From Ignavibacterium sp. (GTDB lineage: Bacteria; Bacteroidota; Ignavibacteria; Ignavibacteriales; Ignavibacteriaceae), in NCBI RefSeq assembly GCF_025998815.1, contig NZ_AP026678.1:744001-808000 (forward strand): a stretch of DNA of 64,000 nucleotides. Reading direction: 5' to 3'. The notes under the pieces were generated by a model. The model ran no database searches, had not been told where the DNA came from, and saw only the letters and a program-made list of their open reading frames with translations. Shown piece by piece: positions 46,143 to 52,801 of the stretch. Made by a program: the position numbers and the translations under genes. Every line of letters starts with the position of its first letter. Within the stretch, counting starts at the first letter, position 1.

Positions 46143-49068
46143 TAGCTTTTAAGATTATATTAAACAGTTCATCAATGATTTGATTGGCTTTGTCTATATC
46201 ATCAATCTCAGATAATAGATTTAAATATAAGTCCTGACGAAGTTCTCTTGTTTCTGCTTCGCTTTGTTTCCAGTTGGGATATTTTTTAAAGCTCTCAATA
46301 AAGCTTTTTGCAATGTTATCACTATTACTCAATCCATACTCAGAGAGTTTTTTTGAGAAGAAAAATGTTAAATCATCAAAACCTTTAGCTTTTTTTTCTT
46401 CTTCCTGATTGATTATTTCTTTAACTAATGCTTCAAGCTCTTCAAGAGCAGCCTTCGTAGTAATGATTCTGTTCTCATAATTTTCCTGAATTGCCAGCGC
46501 TTTATCCTTTATGGAAATAAGTACAAGATCACCGCTGTGTTCCTCAGCTTGCCTGAGAATTGTTTTGATGAGATTAATTACTTTAACATTATCCGGTTTC
46601 TGACCTTCCTTAATCAATTCAATCGTCTTTGCATCCAATTCGTAAGCATCAGTAACGGATTCAATATTTGTAATATCAACCGTCTCTTTCACCAGATCAA
46701 TTGTTTTTCTCTGAAATTCTTTATCGACATAAACCTTATTTGCATAAGCATTACGGACTATGTAATAAATTTGAGTAAGAAGTTTATAGTTTTCCATATA
46801 AGGTCTTAGAAATGCATCCGGTGAAATGATTTCATAGAGCATTTCAACTTCTTTGAAGAACTTAAAGAATTCTTTACGCTTAGATTTTGATTTGAAATGT
46901 TCAATCAGCTTATCAACTTCTTTATCACTGTAAGGCGGCTTTATCAGATTTAAATATTTCGGTGCTTGTTTTTCCAAATGTTTTCTGAATGATTCTTTTA
47001 ATAGGACTAAATCTCTAATTACACTTTTAACATCATCCGAATCAAATGCAAGGGCTTTTTCCAGCTTATCAAATATTCCAATAAAATCAATTACCAATCC
47101 GAAAGGTTTTTTCTTTCCTTCTTCATCTTCATAGGGACGATTAACTCTAGCTATTGCCTGAAGTAATGTGTGATCTCTCATCGGTTTATCTAAATACATC
47201 GTGTAAAGTACCGGAGCATCATATCCTGTAAGAAGTTTTTCTGTAACTATCAAAATTTTAGGTAGAGTTCCGCTTTTAGCAAAATTTTTTCTAATTGTTT
47301 TTTCTTCGTCCTTGTCAAGATGATATTCCTTTAATTCTTCTGTGTCATTATATCCTGCTGTGTAAACAACTTGTGAATATTCCGTAGGTAAATATTTATC
47401 CAATGCTTTTTTGTAAAGAGCACAAGCTTCTCTGTCCACTCCAACCAAAAATGCTTTGTAACCAAGGTTTTCTACATAAGTTTTATAATGCTCTGCAACA
47501 AACTTTCCAATTTTATTTATCCTTCGTTTACCTTTTAAGAAGTTTTTTGTCTGAACAGCTTTTTCCAAAATTTTATTCAATTCTTCAATATCACTTACAC
47601 CTTCAGCCTCTGCAAGTTTCAGGAATTCTTTTTCAAGAATTTCTTCCGGCACTCTTAATTCATTCGGTGCAAGAGAATAATAAAGCGGTAAAGTTGTTCC
47701 ATCATTTATGGAAGCTGAGATTGAATATTTATCCAGATAACCTTTCGGATCATCAATTCCAAAAGTTTTAAATGTTCCTCTGCCATAAGCTGTCTTGTCT
47801 ATCGGTGTCCCTGTAAATCCAATCAGTGTTGCATTTGGAATTGCAGCCATCAGATAATTTCCCAAATCACCGGAAGTTGTTCTATGAGCTTCATCCACTA
47901 AAACATAAATATTTTGTCGTTTGTTGATATCAGGTGGCATATCATTGAACTTATGAATCATACTGAGTATCAACCCACGATAATCTTCCCTCAACAAATC
48001 TCTCATTGCAGCAATACTATTGGCGTGTTTCACATTTTCAATTCCTAAACTTCTCAAATTTCTTATCATCTGATCTTCAAGTTCATTTCTGTCAATCAGT
48101 AGAATGATAGTTGGTTTATCAGCTTGCGGGTGTTTGAACAATATCTCCGCTGATTTGATTATAGTATAAGTTTTACCTGAACCCTGAGTATGCCAGACTA
48201 ATCCTCTTTTCTTTTCATCATCTAAAGCTCTCTCAACAACTTTCTCAACAGCTTCAACCTGATGCTGACGCAAAATAAATTTATTTAACTCTTCATCCTT
48301 TTCAACAAATAATATGTAATTTTTAAGAAATGCGAGAATGCTTCTGATATCAAAAAATGTCTTTACTTTTGATTCAAGATTTCCAATCTCATTTTCATCT
48401 TTTACGGCTTTCCAGTAGAAGAGATTTTTACGGTTCGTATTCCAGGTTACACCGTACAATAATCCGATTGCCTCTGTAACTGTAAAAATCTGCTGAGGAA
48501 TCAGCATTCCCGGAGTTTCTCTATGATAGCGCCTTATCTGATCAATTCCGATTGCAAGAGCTTCATCTTTGGTTGCGTTTTTACATTCAACGAAAATTAC
48601 AGGTATTCCGTTTATGAAGAATACAACATCTTCCCTGTTTCCATATCTGCTGTTGTTAAAATAATATTCCTCCGAAATGTGATAGGTGTTGTTCGATGGA
48701 TTGTCAAAGTCAATAAGTTTAAGATTATATTCACGATTATCCTCTGAAGAGAAGAATGTTTTCTCTCCTTTGAGATATTGAAGAAAGTCCTTATTGCCGT
48801 GAATATCGGTTCTAAGACCATTTAGTTTTGAAAAAAGGTTGTTGTCTTTTTCCGAGTATTTGGGATTAAACTCCATTACTTTTTGAAGTAAAAAATCTTT
48901 TAAGAATGGATAAGAATTTTTAGCTCTTTCTGCTGGTAATGTTGATGAAGTATCAAAGTGTCTTAACTTTTCTGTTTCGGCTTGTGACAATAGCTGCCAG
49001 CCAATCTGAGATGCATACTCTAAAATTCTTTTTTGAACTGTTGTATGTTCAGTGAATGAATTACTCAT
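46135..49068 (-). CDS. hsdR: Type I restriction endonuclease subunit R
   Basis: Motor and nuclease subunit of a type I R-M enzyme. The 977 residues contain the N-terminal PD-(D/E)xK nuclease (Asp147; VECKNA with Glu161 and Lys163), helicase motif I GSGKT (296-300), DEAH at 392-395, GFTGTPIDK and the helicase motif VI region ARVNRPYEDEEG. A C-terminal helical region would contact the methylase core. All motifs are intact, so the enzyme is probably functional. The 202 bp upstream separate it from the DUF559 gene and hold two classes of palindrome, so it may have its own regulated promoter. Confidence 0.95.
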   Translation of the reverse strand: MSNSFTEHTTVQKRILEYASQIGWQLLSQAETEKLRHFDTSSTLPAERAKNSYPFLKDFLLQKVMEFNPKYSEKDNNLFSKLNGLRTDIHGNKDFLQYLKGEKTFFSSEDNREYNLKLIDFDNPSNNTYHISEEYYFNNSRYGNREDVVFFINGIPVIFVECKNATKDEALAIGIDQIRRYHRETPGMLIPQQIFTVTEAIGLLYGVTWNTNRKNLFYWKAVKDENEIGNLESKVKTFFDIRSILAFLKNYILFVEKDEELNKFILRQHQVEAVEKVVERALDDEKKRGLVWHTQGSGKTYTIIKSAEILFKHPQADKPTIILLIDRNELEDQMIRNLRSLGIENVKHANSIAAMRDLLREDYRGLILSMIHKFNDMPPDINKRQNIYVLVDEAHRTTSGDLGNYLMAAIPNATLIGFTGTPIDKTAYGRGTFKTFGIDDPKGYLDKYSISASINDGTTLPLYYSLAPNELRVPEEILEKEFLKLAEAEGVSDIEELNKILEKAVQTKNFLKGKRRINKIGKFVAEHYKTYVENLGYKAFLVGVDREACALYKKALDKYLPTEYSQVVYTAGYNDTEELKEYHLDKDEEKTIRKNFAKSGTLPKILIVTEKLLTGYDAPVLYTMYLDKPMRDHTLLQAIARVNRPYEDEEGKKKPFGLVIDFIGIFDKLEKALAFDSDDVKSVIRDLVLLKESFRKHLEKQAPKYLNLIKPPYSDKEVDKLIEHFKSKSKRKEFFKFFKEVEMLYEIISPDAFLRPYMENYKLLTQIYYIVRNAYANKVYVDKEFQRKTIDLVKETVDITNIESVTDAYELDAKTIELIKEGQKPDNVKVINLIKTILRQAEEHSGDLVLISIKDKALAIQENYENRIITTKAALEELEALVKEIINQEEEKKAKGFDDLTFFFSKKLSEYGLSNSDNIAKSFIESFKKYPNWKQSEAETRELRQDLYLNLLSEIDDIDKANQIIDELFNIILKANE

Positions 49069-49099
49069 ATTCGTAAAAGTTTTTAATTTCTTTCAAGTT

Positions 49100-49163
49100 T
49101 TGTGGCTCAAAAATTTCAATATGTGAGCCACAAATCAAATTGTAGCTCATTTGTGAGCCACAA
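49100..49163. repeat. Four inverted/direct half-sites upstream of hsdR
   Basis: TTGTGGCTCA (49100-49109), TGAGCCACAA (49124-49133), TTGTAGCTCA (49140-49149, one mismatch) and TGAGCCACAA (49154-49163) form two inverted pairs. The 12-mer TGTGAGCCACAA recurs exactly 30 bp apart. The array is 32 bp upstream of the hsdR start codon. It could be an operator for a dimeric regulator or a palindromic repeat element. No copy was noticed elsewhere in the window. Confidence 0.75.
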
Positions 49164-49169
49164 TAAATT

Positions 49170-49203
49170 ACACATCCCTTCGTCCCTTCTCGAGAAGGGA
49201 TAG
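49170..49203 (+). repeat. DUF559-flanking palindromic repeat, copy R1
   Basis: A 34-bp element with a conserved head ACACATCCCTT and a perfect 18-bp palindrome TCCCTTCTCGAGAAGGGA (49183-49200). It matches 49743-49776 at 32 of 34 positions in the same orientation, on the other side of the DUF559 gene. Confidence 0.85.
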
Positions 49204-49221
49204 ACTTGTATTTTTAAATCG

Positions 49222-49256
49222 TACCGTCCCCTCTTGAGAGGGGCGAGGGGTGTGTC
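49222..49256 (-). repeat. DUF559-flanking palindromic repeat, copy R2 (inverted)
   Basis: Read on the minus strand, it has the head ACACACCCCTCG and the stem CCCCTCT/AGAGGGG (49228-49243). It is the same design as R1 in opposite orientation, with T-to-C style changes that keep the stem paired. It ends 15 bp before the DUF559 stop codon. Confidence 0.8.
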
Positions 49257-49270
49257 TTTACTTAAGCTTA

Positions 49271-49648
49271 TCATACCTTTTTACTCTCAAATTCATCAAT
49301 CCACTCTTCAATCCGTTTTATTACTCCATCCAGATTATGTCTTATTTCCATATCATCAAAACGTAAAAAGCTGATACCAAATTCTTCCAGTTTCTTTTGT
49401 CGCATTCTATCGTGTTCTTCATTTCCGTAATGACTTTCACCATCAACCTCAATTGCCAGCATAAGTTCGTTGCAGAAGAAATCTACTATGTAGTTGTCAA
49501 GTGGTTTTTGCCGATGGAAATCGTATCCCTTAATTTGTTTGCCTTTCAGCTGCTGCCAGAGCATTATTTCAGTAAATGTGCTGTTGTTGCGTAACTGTCT
49601 GGCTTTTTCTTTTAGTGAGGGGTTGTATAGGATAATTTTCCTTCTCAT
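49271..49648 (-). CDS. DUF559 domain endonuclease-like protein
   Basis: The 125 residues belong to the DUF559 family, a restriction-endonuclease-like (Vsr/MutH-related) fold. Visible core elements are Glu27 in TFTEIMLWQQLK, YDFHRQKPL, Asp56 in YIVDFFC, Glu67-Val-Asp69-Gly in AIEVDGESHY, and a LRFDDMEI strand. The putative D...ExD catalytic set is intact. It lies in the hsd operon between hsdS and hsdR on the same strand but is framed by palindromic repeats. The upstream repeat copy provides an AGGGG ribosome-site-like sequence 7 nt before the ATG. Function is unknown; a DNA-processing role in repeat mobility is speculation. Confidence 0.88.
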   Translation of the reverse strand: MRRKIILYNPSLKEKARQLRNNSTFTEIMLWQQLKGKQIKGYDFHRQKPLDNYIVDFFCNELMLAIEVDGESHYGNEEHDRMRQKKLEEFGISFLRFDDMEIRHNLDGVIKRIEEWIDEFESKKV

Positions 49649-49650
49649 CT

Positions 49651-49709
49651 ACACACCCCTTCTGTTAAAAAAGCGTATTGTCGCATCTTGAGAAGACCGA
49701 GGGGTGTGT
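49651..49709. repeat. DUF559-flanking inverted pair R3 (degenerate)
   Basis: ACACACCCCT (49651-49660) and AGGGGTGTGT (49700-49709) are perfect inverted arms. The interior includes TCTTGAGAAG, resembling the R1 stem. It directly abuts the DUF559 start codon. Confidence 0.75.
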
Positions 49710-49740
49710 CCAAATCTTATTTTAAAGTCACTCAACATTC

Positions 49741-51051
49741 TTACACATCCCTTTGTCCCTTCTCAAGAAGGGATAGCTGCGTTTCCTCTATTTTGAATTC
49801 AATATCTTTAACTCGAATTTGACCAGTCATTAATTGATTTAAGGTAGTATGAAAAAACTCTTTTAGAATACTGAGATGATTATTTTGTAGGACTATTTTG
49901 AGATCTAAATTTTTAAATATTTTAGATATTTCTTTTTGTTCGGTAATCGATGGAATTGGAACCTTTGTATTCTTGATTATAGTCTGACTAATATTAGGTT
50001 GTGCACCTCCATACCTTTGGCTAAGAAATTTATCTCTAATTGTAATAAAATAATGTCTAAGAAATTCAGGATCGAAGAGGTCATAGTTAGGTAATATCGC
50101 ACATACAGCTTGATTCGTTGTAGATTTTTTCTTAAGAATAGCGGTTTTACCAACTGTTGCACCATACATTGCTATAAGTATTGTATCTTGTGGAAAAATT
50201 TTTGCGGATGAATTTGCTATAGCTTCATCTGTAATTTTCTCTTCTGTATCTTCTATTATATTATCTTCTAATTCACCTGATTTTACCCATAAATTCTCAC
50301 CCGTATAATATTTAGGAATTTTTCTACTTGGTGTCCCTCCACTTGTTATCTTTGTTATTTCACTCATTTCCTTAACTTCCCAACTTTCTGGGATGGGACC
50401 AATCTCTGTTTGTTTTTGTGGTTCGCCGTAGAGCCCTTCGGTAAAGAGTTTTTGCATTAAAGCTTTTTTAAGCTCCTGAGTGGTTTTAATTATTTTCTCC
50501 TGCACCTCAATTGCCTGCTGTATTTTCGAAAGCACATAAGCAATTTTTTTTTGCTCGGGAAGAGGAGGGAGAGGAATTTCAATATTGTATAACTGACTTT
50601 TATTTATCGCTTTGAAAGTACTTCCAGTCCCAAGCTTCTCAATTACTTTTTCAATTTTATTTAGATAATAATAAAGATAAAGATAGTGATTCTCTCTTGT
50701 TCGGATAGCCGATAAGCCACGACCAATCCCACTTTTTTCAAACGACAAATTGGTTGGACCAACAGGTGCTCTAACAGAAATCAATATGTCATTTTTTTCA
50801 GCGATCTTTGCAGGTGAGGTACACCAAATTCTCGGAGTAGGATACACATTCCCAAAATCAGCCTTCCCTTGATAAAAAGGTAATCCATTACCTTCAGAAT
50901 TATATGTGCTGGAAGGTGGAGATTGCCCCATTATGATTTCCGAAGCTTCACTTAATTTTTTCAACTCCCAATCTTCAGGGATTAAACCAATATCGGTTTG
51001 CTTAAAGCCGGTTGGGATTTGTTGTGAGTTATTTTTTGTTTTCTTATTCAT
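49741..51051 (-). CDS. hsdS: Type I restriction-modification specificity subunit S
   Basis: DNA-recognition subunit of 436 residues with the usual two-repeat plan. TRD1 begins IPEDWELKKLSEASEII. The first conserved helix carries LPPLPEQKKIAYVLSKIQ and a coiled coil to LMQKLFTEGL. TRD2 begins IPESWEVKEMSEITKI, and the second helix carries PSITEQKEISKIFKNL ending LMTGQIRVKDI. Each TRD reads half of a bipartite site. The last 10-11 residues (SLLEKGQRDV) and the stop codon are encoded by palindromic repeat R4, so the natural C-terminus was probably altered by that element. The 107-bp gap to hsdM holds two other palindromes. Confidence 0.93.
   Translation of the reverse strand: MNKKTKNNSQQIPTGFKQTDIGLIPEDWELKKLSEASEIIMGQSPPSSTYNSEGNGLPFYQGKADFGNVYPTPRIWCTSPAKIAEKNDILISVRAPVGPTNLSFEKSGIGRGLSAIRTRENHYLYLYYYLNKIEKVIEKLGTGSTFKAINKSQLYNIEIPLPPLPEQKKIAYVLSKIQQAIEVQEKIIKTTQELKKALMQKLFTEGLYGEPQKQTEIGPIPESWEVKEMSEITKITSGGTPSRKIPKYYTGENLWVKSGELEDNIIEDTEEKITDEAIANSSAKIFPQDTILIAMYGATVGKTAILKKKSTTNQAVCAILPNYDLFDPEFLRHYFITIRDKFLSQRYGGAQPNISQTIIKNTKVPIPSITEQKEISKIFKNLDLKIVLQNNHLSILKEFFHTTLNQLMTGQIRVKDIEFKIEETQLSLLEKGQRDV
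49743..49776 (+). repeat. DUF559-flanking palindromic repeat, copy R4 (overlaps hsdS end)
   Basis: A 34-bp copy matching R1 at 32 of 34 positions, with the stem TCCCTTCTCAAGAAGGGA. It lies within the 3' end of hsdS and contributes its terminal codons. Confidence 0.85.
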
Positions 51052-51096
51052 AAACTGTTAAAACAGTTGCTATTTGCAGCTTGGTTTCATTAGCTA

Positions 51097-51110
51097 CCGA
51101 CTTAAGTCGG
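51097..51110. repeat. Perfect 14-bp palindrome between hsdM and hsdS
   Basis: CCGACTTAAGTCGG, with further G residues to the right. A short symmetrical element of REP-like appearance. Confidence 0.7.
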
Positions 51111-51129
51111 GGGTTATTTATATGGTCAA

Positions 51130-51168
51130 AGGTTATAAACCGTTTCAAAGGTTTCAAATTAGTAACCT
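51130..51168. repeat. Nested inverted repeat at the end of hsdM
   Basis: Outer arms AGGTTA (51130-51135) and TAACCT (51163-51168) enclose inner arms AAACC and GGTTT around GTTTCAAA. The outer right arm overlaps the last codons and stop of hsdM. It could act as a terminator-like or processing hairpin in the hsdM-hsdS transcript. Confidence 0.6.
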
Positions 51169-52730
51169 AATTTTTTAAAAATATTTTTTAATTCTCTATC
51201 AATTTCTTTCTGTTCTTGCTCAAGTTCACGCAGGTCTTCGAGTATTTCACCAATTGGTCTGTATGTTTCTTCTTCCGCTGTATGTATGTATCGTGTTGGA
51301 GATAAATTATAATCATTCTTAACTATCTCATCTTTGTCTATTACCTTGCTAAACTTTTCAATCTCCTTCCAATTGAGATAGGTATCAACAATTTTATTTT
51401 GGTTCTCTTCTGGTATGAAATTCTTTGGCTGTCCTTTTTGAAATTCTTTGGAAGCATTTATTAAAAGGATTTTATTTTTTCTGCTTCCTGCCTTGCCGGC
51501 AGGCAGGTTATCTTTTTTCTTGTTAAGAAATAAAACAATTCCCGGTGCAGAAGTATTGTAGAAAAGATTTTCAGGTAAGTAAAGCACGCCTTCAATCAAA
51601 TCCTTTTCAACAAACCATTTTCTAATTTCCTTTTCTCTGTTAGTACTTTGATTTCCCGAACCTCTCGATACAGCACCAGTATCCAAAACAATTCCTGCTC
51701 TTCCATTTTCTTTCAGTGAAGCAAGAATATGTTGAACCCATCCCCAGTCCGCAGTACCGTTTGGAGGAAATCCTGCTGAAAATCTTTCAAATTCATCATT
51801 CTCATAAGTTGATTGATTAAAATTATCCTGATTCCACATTGGATTAGCAGTAACCAGATCAAACTTTTTAAGTTTGTTTCTTTCTTTAAACTTTGGTGAA
51901 TTCATTGTATCGCCAATTTCAATAGTGCCTTCCATATCGTGAATAACCATATTCATATTTGCCATTGCCCAGGTAGTTCCAATAAATTCCTGACCATATA
52001 ACTTTAACGGTGCATATTTTTGTTTTGACCGAAGTTCCATTTTTTCCTGAAGCACCAACTGACATTTAATAAGTAATCCTGCAGACCCACAGCAAGGATC
52101 ATAAACTTCCATTCCGGGTTCGGGATCAAGTATACGAGCTATAATCATTCCTACTTCTTTGGAAGTGTAGAATTCGCCTGCACTTTGTCCTCCACCTTCA
52201 GCAAATTTTCTTATAAGATATTCGTAGCTTCTGCCAATAATATCAGGTTCAACATCTTTGAGTCCTAATCTCTTCTTGCTTATTTCTTCAATAAGGTTAC
52301 TAAGTTTATCATCATCAATATCTCTTTGTCCGTGTGTGGTTGCATTAAAATCAACACGATCTATTATTCCCTGCAAACGTGGATTTTCTCTCGCAATATC
52401 TCTCAGCTTGTTTGTTAGTTCTTCACCAATGTTAGTTGATAGTTTACGAATGACAGACCAGGTTGGATCATCTATATTTTCAGGTCTGAATGGGATATAA
52501 AAGCGTGTAAGCTTTCTGTCTTTTTCGATTAGTTTTAATACCCTCTTTTTATCCCCAATCTTATCAGTAATTTTCTGAACTTCATCATCAAATACATCGC
52601 ACAGTCGTTTTACAAAAATGAGTGGTAGTATGAAGTCTTTGTACTTGGGTGCATCTTGTGCTCCTCTGATTGCACAAGCAGCATCCCAAATCCAGGATTC
52701 GAGGGATTTAGAATTATTATTATTACTCAT
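51159..52730 (-). CDS. hsdM: Type I restriction-modification DNA methyltransferase subunit M
   Basis: N6-adenine methyltransferase subunit of 523 residues. It has the helical N-terminal domain (SWIWDAACAIRGA), GEFYTS at 185-190, SAM motif I DPCCGSAG at 211-218 (variant of DPxxGSGG) and catalytic motif IV NPMW at 296-299 (variant of NPPF/Y). Residues about 409-416 (LPAGKAGS) are encoded by a perfect-looking palindromic repeat at 51487-51507 inserted in frame between FLNKKKDN and RKNKILL, so the protein carries a small repeat-derived loop. First gene of the hsd operon; hsdS follows after 107 bp. Confidence 0.95.
   Translation of the reverse strand: MSNNNNSKSLESWIWDAACAIRGAQDAPKYKDFILPLIFVKRLCDVFDDEVQKITDKIGDKKRVLKLIEKDRKLTRFYIPFRPENIDDPTWSVIRKLSTNIGEELTNKLRDIARENPRLQGIIDRVDFNATTHGQRDIDDDKLSNLIEEISKKRLGLKDVEPDIIGRSYEYLIRKFAEGGGQSAGEFYTSKEVGMIIARILDPEPGMEVYDPCCGSAGLLIKCQLVLQEKMELRSKQKYAPLKLYGQEFIGTTWAMANMNMVIHDMEGTIEIGDTMNSPKFKERNKLKKFDLVTANPMWNQDNFNQSTYENDEFERFSAGFPPNGTADWGWVQHILASLKENGRAGIVLDTGAVSRGSGNQSTNREKEIRKWFVEKDLIEGVLYLPENLFYNTSAPGIVLFLNKKKDNLPAGKAGSRKNKILLINASKEFQKGQPKNFIPEENQNKIVDTYLNWKEIEKFSKVIDKDEIVKNDYNLSPTRYIHTAEEETYRPIGEILEDLRELEQEQKEIDRELKNIFKKLGY
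51487..51507. repeat. In-frame palindromic repeat inside hsdM
   Basis: A 21-bp G+C-rich palindromic element (51487-51507) has inverted arms CCTGCC and GGCAGG and a central GCCGGC. Its composition is sharply unlike the surrounding AT-rich gene. It encodes LPAGKAG on the minus strand, a peptide I recall from repeat insertions in proteins of other bacteria. Confidence 0.8.
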
Positions 52731-52801
52731 CCAAAAATTTTCCCATAAATTTATTTAAAATTATTTAATTATGATCGTAAAAAGAAACACAGATTTCGTA
52801 T

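Larger units (their letters stand above)
49170..49776. mobile_element. Putative repeat-bounded DUF559 nuclease cassette
   Basis: A ~607-bp unit between direct repeats R1 and R4, holding the DUF559 gene and further inverted copies R2 and R3. It lies inside the hsd operon between hsdS and hsdR, where an extra nuclease gene is not part of the standard operon. Mobility is inferred from the symmetrical repeat framing and position. No target-site duplication was identified. Confidence 0.4.

Noticed and set aside
51841-51852. HsdM catalytic motif NPMW taken as evidence of an inactive methylase
   Set aside because: The Pro/aromatic positions needed for the N6-adenine fold are kept, and the second position varies in this family. 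All other motifs are intact.
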